This document shows positions 42,512 through 50,810 of a stretch of 64,000 nt of DNA, piece by piece. The notes beneath the pieces are model-generated. The model had not been told where the DNA came from and made no database searches. It worked only from the letters and a program-made list of their open reading frames with translations. Every line of letters starts with the position of its first letter. Position 1 is the stretch's first letter. Made by a program: the position numbers and the translations under genes. Origin of the DNA: Ruminococcus sp. AM22-13 (lineage in GTDB: Bacteria > Bacillota > Clostridia > Lachnospirales > Lachnospiraceae); assembly GCF_003471165.1 (NCBI RefSeq), contig NZ_QRIL01000020.1, forward strand, positions 1 to 64,000. The letters are read 5' to 3'.

Positions 42512-43704
42512 AACGATCCAATATAGATGCAATGATCTGTAAGCAGGAAAGAATTACAGATATTACAAGGGAAACAATAATCAAAATACAGTTGGATAAA
42601 CTGAATGCTGTTCTGAAAAGAGAAAAAAAAAGGCAGGGATTTTACAGAGATCTGCCGGAAAGGCTGGAAAGCCTTGCTGATCTGAAAACTCTTCCCTTTA
42701 CAACGGAATCCGACCTGGCCCAGAAAGGGAGCAGGATGTTACTATGCTCCCAGGGAGAAATACAGAGGATCATTTCAGAACAGACAAGCGGAACAACCGG
42801 TGCAGGTAAACGTGTATTTTACACAGAAGGAGATTGTGAACATACTATAGAACTTTTTATGGCCGGACTTGGGGAGTTTATTTATCCGGGAAGCAAGACT
42901 ATGGTTGCCATGCCGTTTTCCGGTCCTTTTGGACTGGGAGAGCTGATCGCAGAAGCAATCAGACGTATAGGAGCACACCCCCTTTTAACCGGGAACAATA
43001 AAACCTATGGTGAGTTAAAAACAATTCTGGAAGAGGAGCAGCCAGATACTTATGTAGGTATGCCGACAGCACTGCTTTCCATGCTCAGAATGTGTGGAAA
43101 AGGCAGTATAAAGAGAGCACTGGTATCTGGGGATGCCTGTCCGGAAATAGTAATGAAAGAAATAGAAAAAATTCTGGGAACATCACTCTGGCCTCATTAT
43201 GGTTCCAGAGAGATAGGACTTGGGGGCGCAATCTGCTGTCAGGCTCATGAGGGCATGCACATGAGAGAGAATCACTGTATCACAGAAATCATAGATAAAG
43301 AGGGAAATGTTCTGTCTGACGGTCAATGGGGAGAACTGGTGATCACAACCATTGGGATGGAGGCACAGCCTATGATCAGATATCGGACCGGTGATCATAC
43401 ACGTATCATACCCGGAAAATGTATCTGTGGAAGTGAGATAAGGCGTCTGGATTTTGTAAGACGGATCGACCAGTCCCAAAGCATGAGAGAAATGGATGAA
43501 TTACTGTTTCAGATTCCGGAACTGGTAGATTGCTGTGTAAGGAGTGTTGGAGGGACAAAAGAAATCACAGCATTTTTTACATCAGACAACGGAGAAGAAC
43601 TGATCAGAAATGTCTGTGCAGAGAAAAATATTATTTCTTTGGATTGCAGAAAAGCAGAATGGAGCGATAGGGCATTGTATCCTGCGAAACGTATTATTTT
43701 ATAG
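42508..43704 (+). CDS. AMP-dependent CoA ligase-like protein (DVU_1553 family)
   Basis: The 398-residue protein resembles phenylacetate-CoA-ligase-type adenylating enzymes. It has the P-loop IISEQTSGTTGAGKRVFYTEGD (about 90-110), PHYGSREIGLGGAI, MIRYRTGDHTRII, and the hinge region RRLDFVRRIDQSQ. It is short for the family and the C-terminal domain is reduced. The GTG start overlaps the trsS stop (GTGA). As last gene of the operon it may activate a carboxylic acid that is substrate, product or cofactor precursor of the oxidoreductase. Confidence 0.85.
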   Translation: MKRSNIDAMICKQERITDITRETIIKIQLDKLNAVLKREKKRQGFYRDLPERLESLADLKTLPFTTESDLAQKGSRMLLCSQGEIQRIISEQTSGTTGAGKRVFYTEGDCEHTIELFMAGLGEFIYPGSKTMVAMPFSGPFGLGELIAEAIRRIGAHPLLTGNNKTYGELKTILEEEQPDTYVGMPTALLSMLRMCGKGSIKRALVSGDACPEIVMKEIEKILGTSLWPHYGSREIGLGGAICCQAHEGMHMRENHCITEIIDKEGNVLSDGQWGELVITTIGMEAQPMIRYRTGDHTRIIPGKCICGSEIRRLDFVRRIDQSQSMREMDELLFQIPELVDCCVRSVGGTKEITAFFTSDNGEELIRNVCAEKNIISLDCRKAEWSDRALYPAKRIIL

Positions 43705-43716
43705 AGAAACTATTAG

Positions 43717-43768
43717 AAAACAGAACGAAACCTATTGACTGTCAGCCGGATTTCGTTCTGTTTTTTGT
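43717..43768 (+). terminator. Terminator of the Mo-hydroxylase operon
   Basis: AAAACAGAACGAAA (43717-43730) pairs with TTTCGTTCTGTTTT (43751-43764) and ends in a T-tract. Confidence 0.88.
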
Positions 43769-43811
43769 TTTATGAATAGTTATTTGCTCACATTTGTATT
43801 ATCCATAAAAA

Positions 43812-44843
43812 TCAGCATTTCTCAGCAATATCATAGATAAGCCGTTCTGTATCTTCCCATCCGAGGCAAGGATCTGTGATGGAACAGCCAGGAGTCATAT
43901 GATCACTGATATCCTGACGACCCTCGAGAAGGTAGCTTTCAATCATAACACCTTTCACCAGCTTTTTAAGCTCCGGATTATAATTACGACTGTGAAGTAC
44001 TTCTGAGACAATTCGGATCTGCTCTTTGTATTGTTTATTGGAATTAGAGTGGTTGGCATCTATGATGATGGCAGGGTTCTTAAGATCTTTTTTTGCATAT
44101 AAAGCAGACAGATGCATCAGATCTTCATAGTGGTAGTTAGGAATAGTCTGTCCGTACTGGTTTACACCTCCGCGGAGAATGGTATGTGCCAGATCGTTTC
44201 CTGAAGTTTCCACATCATTTCCTCTGTAGATAAAATGATGAGGATGCTGTGCAGCAGTGACGGAATTCAACATAACAGAAAGATCACCACTGGTAGGATT
44301 CTTCATACCAACCGGAATATCCATGCCGCTGGCAGTGAGACGATGCTGCTGATTCTCCACAGAACGTGCACCTACAGCTTCGTAGGAGAGAATATCATCC
44401 AGATAGCTGCGATTTTCAGGATAAAGCATCTCATCTGCAGAAGAGAGTCCTGTTTCCTGCATAACTCTCATGTGCATTTTGCGGATAGCAATGATTCCGG
44501 CAAGAAGGTCAGGAGCTTTATCAGGATCTGGCTGATGTAACATTCCTTTGTAGCCGTCGCCGGTGGTACGGGGCTTGTTTGTATAAACCCGTGGGATAAT
44601 CATCAGTTTGTCAGAAACCTTATCGGCCACTGTTTTTAATTTGTGTACATATTCACAGACTGTATCTTCGTTATCTGCAGAGCAGGGTCCTACAAGAACC
44701 ACAAATTTATCTGATTCACCGGTAAAAATGCGGCGTATTTCTTCATCCCTCTGTTTTTTTACTTTTTTGAGTTCCTGGCTGAGAGGGTACTGAGATTTCA
44801 GAATCTCTGGCAAAGGAAGCTCGTGATTGATTTTCATAGACAT
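43812..44843 (-). CDS. DAHP synthase, class I (3-deoxy-7-phosphoheptulonate synthase)
   Basis: The 343-residue enzyme is of the AroF/AroG/AroH type: VVLVGPCSADNEDTV (phosphoenolpyruvate site), PRVYTNKPRTTGDGYKGML, and the late metal motif IIIDANHSNSNKQYKEQ. It condenses PEP with erythrose 4-phosphate at the head of the shikimate pathway for aromatic amino acids. It is monocistronic, with no tRNA-like T-box motif visible in the 290-bp leader. Feedback specificity (Phe, Tyr or Trp) cannot be called. Confidence 0.93.
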   Translation of the reverse strand: MSMKINHELPLPEILKSQYPLSQELKKVKKQRDEEIRRIFTGESDKFVVLVGPCSADNEDTVCEYVHKLKTVADKVSDKLMIIPRVYTNKPRTTGDGYKGMLHQPDPDKAPDLLAGIIAIRKMHMRVMQETGLSSADEMLYPENRSYLDDILSYEAVGARSVENQQHRLTASGMDIPVGMKNPTSGDLSVMLNSVTAAQHPHHFIYRGNDVETSGNDLAHTILRGGVNQYGQTIPNYHYEDLMHLSALYAKKDLKNPAIIIDANHSNSNKQYKEQIRIVSEVLHSRNYNPELKKLVKGVMIESYLLEGRQDISDHMTPGCSITDPCLGWEDTERLIYDIAEKC

Positions 44844-45134
44844 GATTTGTTTCCTCCATATAATATCATACAGGCTCTTGATAATGCCGGAACTCAGGAA
44901 TGTTTTATACTTGACCGGACTGCCTGCATATTTTCCTTCACAAGTATAACATGATGTTATCTAAAATTCCAGAACTTTAACACTTTAAACTGACATATTT
45001 TCAGAGGGCGTAATCAGACTGTTTTTTATGCTTGTTTCCTAGCTTCACAAAAATGCTTTCAGATGTTACAATCAAATAAAAGATATGAGGAAAGAAATAT
45101 CAAAAGAATACCAAAGAAAGCTGGGGTGAATGTT
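44844..45134. other. Divergent intergenic region, no gene seen
   Basis: It holds the leader of the leftward DAHP synthase and the promoter area of the rightward small gene. No T-box, attenuator or other riboswitch motif is recognisable to me. Confidence 0.45.
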
Positions 45135-45371
45135 ATGGAGGTCAAGAGTATTCTGATAAAGGATACAACCAGAGAGGAAAGAAAACAGATTGTGGAAGAA
45201 TCTTTTGGAAATATTTCTGCAAGCTGTGATGGCTGTATGGCGGGACTGGCTGAGATGTATCAGGAATATATTGATGGCACGAAGGAAATATGCGATATTA
45301 ACATGGAGTTTAATGCACATTATATACGGGAAGATTTGGACGGGGAAGAAAAGCGAAGCTGCCAGATGTAA
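45135..45371 (+). CDS. Conserved small protein, function unknown
   Basis: A 78-residue protein with a helical core (TTREERKQIVEESFG) and SCDGCMAGLAEMYQEYIDG, a pattern I have seen in short Lachnospiraceae proteins labelled as purine-biosynthesis-like without evidence. A longer frame from 45063 is possible, but GGGGTG lies seven bases before the ATG at 45135. The paired Cys may bind metal. It precedes a GNAT gene by 77 bp. Confidence 0.7.
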   Translation: MEVKSILIKDTTREERKQIVEESFGNISASCDGCMAGLAEMYQEYIDGTKEICDINMEFNAHYIREDLDGEEKRSCQM

Positions 45372-45447
45372 GTAAAACAACTATATGGGAAACTTGCAGA
45401 TCCCGAATGTGCAGAAAATAAAAAGATAACAGGAGAAGGATAATAAA

Positions 45448-45966
45448 ATGAGTACAAACAATATGAATAGATTTGAATTCAGAAGTATCAGACCGGAGGA
45501 GACACAGCAGGCAATAGAGATTGAGCAGATCTGCTTCCCGCCAAATGAAGCATGTTCCCCGAAAAGTCTGACAGAGAGAATAAAAGCAACAGCAGAGACA
45601 TTTCTGGTAGCTGAGGATAAGGAAACCGGAAAGCTGGCTGCATTTCTTAATGGAGTTCCTACAGATGAGGATGCTTTCAGAGATGAATTCTTCACAGATA
45701 TTTCTCTGAGTAATCCACAAGGAAAAAATATTATGCTTCTGGGTCTGGATGTCCGTCCGGAATATCGTATGCAGGGTCTGGGCCGTGAACTGGTATCCAG
45801 ATATGGCCAGAGAGAAGCACAAAAAGGACGAAAGAAACTTTTCCTCACCTGTCTGGATGAGAAGGTAAAGATGTATGAGAAATTCGGCTTTACAGATCTG
45901 GGTCAGGCAAACTCCACCTGGGGCGGAGAAGCATGGCATGCCATGAGTATTGAGATTGGAAAATAA
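45448..45966 (+). CDS. GNAT-family N-acetyltransferase
   Basis: The 172-residue GNAT fold has EFRSIRPEETQQAIEIEQICFP at the start and the acetyl-CoA loop VRPEYRMQGLGRELVSRY (R/Q-x-x-G-x-G/A) near residue 110. It ends with MYEKFGFTDLGQANSTWGG. It is related to aralkylamine-type acetyltransferases. Substrate unknown. GGAGAAGG precedes the ATG. The metallophosphoesterase follows by 31 bp. Confidence 0.9.
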   Translation: MSTNNMNRFEFRSIRPEETQQAIEIEQICFPPNEACSPKSLTERIKATAETFLVAEDKETGKLAAFLNGVPTDEDAFRDEFFTDISLSNPQGKNIMLLGLDVRPEYRMQGLGRELVSRYGQREAQKGRKKLFLTCLDEKVKMYEKFGFTDLGQANSTWGGEAWHAMSIEIGK

Positions 45967-45997
45967 TTAACGAGCAGAACAGACAGGAGAGTGTACA

Positions 45998-46696
45998 ATG
46001 AGCCTATATGCAATCGGTGATTTTCATCTTTCGTTTACAGTCAATAAACCTATGGATGTATTTGATAAAAGATGGAAGAATCATGTGGCTAAGATCGAGA
46101 AGCACTGGAAGAGAAAAGTAACAGAGAATGATACAGTGGTGATTACCGGAGATCATTCCTGGGGGAGAGATCTTGCAGAGTGTCAGGCAGATCTGGATTT
46201 TATTATGGCTCTGCCAGGCAGGAAGATTCTGCTTCGGGGAAATCACGATATGTTCTGGGATGCAAAGAAGACAGAAAATCTGAATGAGATGTTCAGGGGA
46301 AAGCTGGAATTTTTGCAGAATAATTTTTATACATATGAGGATTATGCGCTGGTGGGAACCAAAGGTTACTGCTATGAAGGAAAAGACAGCTATGAGCATT
46401 TCCTGAAGATCCGAGAGAGGGAACTGGGGAGGCTGCGCTGCTCTTTTGAAGGGGCAAAGGCGGCAGGATACGAGAAGTTTATCATGTTTCTCCATTATCC
46501 GCCAACCAGTATTGGAGAAATGGAGAGTCCGTTTACCCTGATGGCACAGGAATTTGGCGCCGAGAAGGTAATCTATTCTCACTGTCATGGAGAGAAACGG
46601 TATGATGACAGCTTTAAAGGCTATGTGGATGGAATAGAGTACAAGCTGGTGTCAGGTGATTATCTGAATTTTAAACCGGAGCTGGTTTTACGCTAA
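45998..46696 (+). CDS. Calcineurin-like metallophosphoesterase
   Basis: The 232-residue hydrolase carries the dinuclear-metal ligands in order: GDFHLSF (motif I), ITGDHSWGRD (II), LRGNHDMFWD (III), MFLHYPPT (IV) and SHCHGEK (V, where GHxH is usual). It should cleave phosphate esters; substrate unknown. GACAGGAGAG precedes the ATG. A weak hairpin follows before the LRR gene. Confidence 0.9.
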   Translation: MSLYAIGDFHLSFTVNKPMDVFDKRWKNHVAKIEKHWKRKVTENDTVVITGDHSWGRDLAECQADLDFIMALPGRKILLRGNHDMFWDAKKTENLNEMFRGKLEFLQNNFYTYEDYALVGTKGYCYEGKDSYEHFLKIRERELGRLRCSFEGAKAAGYEKFIMFLHYPPTSIGEMESPFTLMAQEFGAEKVIYSHCHGEKRYDDSFKGYVDGIEYKLVSGDYLNFKPELVLR

Positions 46697-46792
46697 TTAT
46701 ATTGTCTGGAAAAAATCCCTGGGAAGTATTATACTTTTCAGGGATGATTTTATGTGCTTTGAGAGAAAATATCTCCGGGGAGAAATGAGAAA

Positions 46793-47845
46793 ATGAAGAT
46801 TTACTACAGAGAGAAATCTGGCGGGATTGAAATTCTGCGGTGTTTTGGAATAGAGGGCAGAGTTGAGATTCCGGGAATGATAGAGGATAAATTGGTGGTC
46901 AGTGCGGCACCCTATGCATTTTCCAGCCATATGGAAGAGAAGGAAGAACTGAAAAATGCCTGCCTGTGGGAAGTGTCAGATGGTCTTGGATTTGGAAGAG
47001 AAGAACATGTTCTGGCAGGAAATGACGTGGAGGAGATTGCTTTTCCTCACACTTTAAAAGAGATTGGACGATATATTTTTTATGGCTGTGGGAATCTGAG
47101 AAAACTGGAGTTTTCTGACAGCCTGATGCAGATAGGCTGTGGTGCATTTACAGGCTGCCATGCATTGGAGAAGCTGACTGTTCATATGAGACAGGGAAAG
47201 AAGTCAGGCGTTAAGGAAATGCTGGGCGAGATGTGGCAGAGGATTGATGTGAACTTTCTTTATGAGTATGAAGAAGATGGCATAGAGAAATCAGATATAA
47301 TGCATCGCAGAGAAAATAAATCAGAGGCAAGGCTTGTATTTCCGGAGCATTATGATGAGGCGGTTGAGAACACTCCGGCGCGTATTCTGTATACGGAATA
47401 TCATGGCTCAGGCAGTAATTACAGGCAGTGTTTTTATGATAGGGAGCTGAATTATCAGGAATATGACAGGCTTTTTGAAATGGCGGTGGCCATGGATAAG
47501 CTGGAAGTTCTGGTGGATATGTCATTTGGCAGACTGGAGTTTCCCTATGGACTGACCGGGAAAGCCAGGGAGAATTACAGGGAATATATCCGTAAGAATC
47601 TGGGAGATATTGCAGAATATCTGGTAAAGAAGGAGGATATGCACAGATTGGAAATGATATCCTCGCAAAAACTCTGGACACTGAAAGCAATCGATTCTGC
47701 TCTGGATTGTGCATCTAAGAGAAAAGAAACAGAAGTATCCGCATTTCTGATGAATGAAAGAGCAAATCTGGTGGATAACCAGGCAGAAACTATAGAAAAA
47801 CCTTTGAATGTAAGAAATATAAGAAGAAAGAGGTTTGAACTGTGA
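46793..47845 (+). CDS. Leucine-rich-repeat (BspA-like) protein of the MoxR/VWA cluster
   Basis: The 350-residue protein has two BspA-type repeats (VEEIAFPHTLKEIGRYIFYG and LRKLEFSDSLMQIGCGAFTG, about residues 80-125), then a 200-residue helical region without a recognisable domain. It has no signal peptide, so it is cytoplasmic, unlike most BspA proteins. It is first of four rightward genes with a VWA protein, a MoxR-type ATPase and a TPR protein, and may act as their substrate adaptor. Confidence 0.78.
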   Translation: MKIYYREKSGGIEILRCFGIEGRVEIPGMIEDKLVVSAAPYAFSSHMEEKEELKNACLWEVSDGLGFGREEHVLAGNDVEEIAFPHTLKEIGRYIFYGCGNLRKLEFSDSLMQIGCGAFTGCHALEKLTVHMRQGKKSGVKEMLGEMWQRIDVNFLYEYEEDGIEKSDIMHRRENKSEARLVFPEHYDEAVENTPARILYTEYHGSGSNYRQCFYDRELNYQEYDRLFEMAVAMDKLEVLVDMSFGRLEFPYGLTGKARENYREYIRKNLGDIAEYLVKKEDMHRLEMISSQKLWTLKAIDSALDCASKRKETEVSAFLMNERANLVDNQAETIEKPLNVRNIRRKRFEL

Positions 47846-47866
47846 TAGATATAGAGGAAAATAAGG

Positions 47867-49234
47867 ATGGAGACAGAGGATAAAACACAGGAAATAGCAG
47901 AAAGAGCAGAGCGTCTGCAGGAAATCGGCAGCAGTATTCTTATGGCTGCCCGGGATGAATTGTATCTGGGAATGCGGTTCCTGGATGTGGCACTGAGCAG
48001 TTTTTCTTATCATATGGATGGTCAGATCCATGGGTTTGGAACAGACGGAAGAGTGATGTATTTCCAGCCACAGATGCTGGGAGGTTTATATAGAGAGAAC
48101 AGGATTCTGGTGAACAGAGGGTATCTGCATATGGTATTCCATTGTATTTTCCGGCATTTTGCATGGAGAGGTACAGAAGGTAAGAAGAGGGCAGACGATG
48201 GAATCACAATCCAGGAACGTATGCGTGATCTGAGTTGTGACATTGCAGTGGAGCATATGATAGATGGGATGAACTATCGGAGTATCCGTTTCTCACGTAG
48301 TCTTCTGCGAAGGGAAACCTACCGTCTCCTTGAAAAAGAGGGCAAAACTCTTAATGCACAGAGAGTGTATAAAATATTGTCAGAATGGAATCTGAGTGAA
48401 AAGGATCTTACAAATCTGGAACAGGAATTTCGCACAGATGACCACAGATACTGGGAAAGTAAGAAACCGGACCAGAAACCGAATCCCATGCTCAGCCGCA
48501 AATGGGGGGAGATCAATGATGGAATCGAGACGGATCTGGAAACATTTTCACAGGAGGCAGGTGAGCGGGATGGAGATTTCCTGGAGCAGATAAAAACAGA
48601 GAACAGAAGGCGATACGATTACAGAGAATTCCTGCGAAAATTTGCAGTTTTTCACGAAGAACTGGCAGTGGATGATGACAGTTTTGATTACAATTTCTAT
48701 ACCTATGGTCTGCGCCTCTATGGAAATATGCCGCTGATCGAACCATTGGAATCCAAAGAAGTTAAGAAGATAGAGGAGTTCGTGATCGTCATCGATACCT
48801 CCATGTCCTGTTCGGGAGAACTGGTGAGAAAGTTTCTGGAGGAAACCTACGGTGTACTTAGTGAAAGTGAGAGCTTTTTTACAAAAATAAATGTGCATAT
48901 CATTCAGTGTGATGAGAAAGTCCACACAGATAAAAAGATTACTTCTCAGAAAGAAATGAAAGACTATATGGAACATCTGGAACTGTATGGGGATGGCGGA
49001 ACAGACTTCAGACCTGCATTTGAATGGGTGGACAAACTGTTGGAACAGCATGAATTTCATAACCTGAAAGGATTGATCTATTTTACAGACGGATTCGGAA
49101 TTTACCCGAAGAAAATGCCGCCATATAAGACTGCGTTTGTGTTTATGCAGGATAATTACAGAGATGTGGATGTACCTGTATGGGCCATGAAACTGATCCT
49201 GGATGAGGATGATTTTGAGAAGCCGGACAGGTAA
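47867..49234 (+). CDS. VWA-domain protein with metallopeptidase-like N-terminus (DUF2201 type)
   Basis: The 455-residue protein has an N-terminal region of the predicted metallopeptidase type (LVNRGYLHMVFHCIFRHFAW, with HxxxxH instead of HExxH, so probably inactive). A C-terminal von Willebrand A domain follows, with a MIDAS site: IDTSMSCSG (DxSxS) near 310, GGTDFRPAFEWV near 375 and YFTDGFG near 400. VWA proteins of this class act with MoxR ATPases in metal insertion or complex assembly. The ATPase follows 55 bp downstream. Confidence 0.88.
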   Translation: METEDKTQEIAERAERLQEIGSSILMAARDELYLGMRFLDVALSSFSYHMDGQIHGFGTDGRVMYFQPQMLGGLYRENRILVNRGYLHMVFHCIFRHFAWRGTEGKKRADDGITIQERMRDLSCDIAVEHMIDGMNYRSIRFSRSLLRRETYRLLEKEGKTLNAQRVYKILSEWNLSEKDLTNLEQEFRTDDHRYWESKKPDQKPNPMLSRKWGEINDGIETDLETFSQEAGERDGDFLEQIKTENRRRYDYREFLRKFAVFHEELAVDDDSFDYNFYTYGLRLYGNMPLIEPLESKEVKKIEEFVIVIDTSMSCSGELVRKFLEETYGVLSESESFFTKINVHIIQCDEKVHTDKKITSQKEMKDYMEHLELYGDGGTDFRPAFEWVDKLLEQHEFHNLKGLIYFTDGFGIYPKKMPPYKTAFVFMQDNYRDVDVPVWAMKLILDEDDFEKPDR

Positions 49235-49289
49235 TGAAATAAAAAACTGAGTAAAAGTAAGAAGTGTTCAGCAGGAAAGGATTTACATT

Positions 49290-50810
49290 ATGGATATAAA
49301 ACGAGCAAAACAGGAGATAAAAGATTCAATAGAAGCATACCTTGCGAAGGATGAATTTGGAGAATATCTGATCCCTGCCATACGCCAGAGACCGATTCTC
49401 CTTATGGGGGCACCGGGAATCGGTAAGACGCAGATTATGGAACAGATCGCCAGGGAATGTAAGGTAGGTCTGGTATCTTATACCATCACCCATCACACCA
49501 GACAGAGTGCAGTAGGACTACCCTTTATCAAAGAGAAAACCTTTGGAAGTGAGAGTTTTTCCGTCACAGAATATACGATGAGCGAGATTATTGCATCTGT
49601 CTATGAAAAGATGGAAAAGACCGGATTGAAAGAGGGAATTCTGTTTATTGATGAGATTAACTGCGTATCGGAAACGTTGGCGCCGATGATGCTCCAGTTT
49701 CTTCAGGGAAAGACTTTTGGCAATCAGAAAGTACCGGAAGGCTGGGTGATCGTGACGGCAGGAAATCCACCGGAATATAATAAATCGGTCCGCGAATTCG
49801 ATGTGGTAACTCTCGACAGAATTAAGAGAATTGATGTACAGCCGGACTTTGAGGTATGGAAAGAGTATGCTTATGAGCAGGGAATCCATCCGGCAGTGAT
49901 TTCTTATCTGGAGCTTCGCAGAAAGAATTTCTACAGAATGGAAAATACGGTAGATGGTCGTATTTTTGCCACCGCCAGAGGCTGGGAGGATCTTTCCAGG
50001 CTGATTCAGGTGTATGAAACACTGGGAAAAGATGTGGACAGGGAAGTGGTATGTCAATATATTCAACACCCTATGATTGCGAAGGATTTTGCCGCATATC
50101 TGGCATTGTACAACAAATATAAGACAGACTATGCAGTTGAAGAATTACTGCAGGGAAAATGGACGCAGATTACCATACAGAAAATAAGAAATGCATCTTT
50201 GGACGAACACCTAAGTCTGGTGGGACTTTTAAATGGAAAATTAAGTCAGCTATTTACAGAATGTTATTTAACGGATTCTTATATAACAAAACTGTATGAA
50301 TATATGGTATATTATAGAGACAACCTTGCAAATATTTCTCTGAAGGCAGTTTGTCAGAAAGCGGAGAATGATTTGGAGTCAGCAAGAAAAGCAGAACTGC
50401 TGACTCGAAATGAGGAGAAAACGTTTCTCAGAGTGAATACTTTTCTGGAAAATATCTGGCTGAAGATGGAAGGAATAACGCAGGCCGAAAGTGATATTTA
50501 CGAAAAAGTAAAGGAAGCTTTTTCCAGAGAGGCAGATGGCTTGGAAAAGCAGACAGAAACGGTTGATCAGACATTGCAGAATGTTTTTGATTTTATGGAG
50601 GCAGCTTTTGGAGACAGCCAGGAAATGGTAGCATTTATTACAGAATTGAATGCAAACTTTTACAGTATCTGGTTTATCCGGGAAAATGGTTCAGATCAGT
50701 ATTATCGTCATAATAAGGGACTATTGTTTGATGATAGACAGAAACTGATCCTGGGGCAGATGGAGGAATTGGAAAGTACAATGAAACGGGGGATTACGGA
50801 TGGTGTCTGA
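49290..50810 (+). CDS. MoxR-type AAA+ ATPase
   Basis: The 506-residue protein has an AAA+ module with Walker A LMGAPGIGKTQIM (near residue 37), Walker B ILFIDEINCVSE (near 115), sensor 1 VIVTAGNPPEYN and an arginine-finger region LDRIKRIDVQ. A 200-residue helical C-terminus follows. MoxR ATPases remodel client proteins with a VWA partner. The next gene overlaps its end by 11 bases. Confidence 0.9.
   Translation: MDIKRAKQEIKDSIEAYLAKDEFGEYLIPAIRQRPILLMGAPGIGKTQIMEQIARECKVGLVSYTITHHTRQSAVGLPFIKEKTFGSESFSVTEYTMSEIIASVYEKMEKTGLKEGILFIDEINCVSETLAPMMLQFLQGKTFGNQKVPEGWVIVTAGNPPEYNKSVREFDVVTLDRIKRIDVQPDFEVWKEYAYEQGIHPAVISYLELRRKNFYRMENTVDGRIFATARGWEDLSRLIQVYETLGKDVDREVVCQYIQHPMIAKDFAAYLALYNKYKTDYAVEELLQGKWTQITIQKIRNASLDEHLSLVGLLNGKLSQLFTECYLTDSYITKLYEYMVYYRDNLANISLKAVCQKAENDLESARKAELLTRNEEKTFLRVNTFLENIWLKMEGITQAESDIYEKVKEAFSREADGLEKQTETVDQTLQNVFDFMEAAFGDSQEMVAFITELNANFYSIWFIRENGSDQYYRHNKGLLFDDRQKLILGQMEELESTMKRGITDGV

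Noticed and set aside
44844..45134. T-box leader before DAHP synthase
   Set aside because: No conserved T-box sequence (GGGTGG-type element) or terminator/antiterminator pair is visible on the minus strand.
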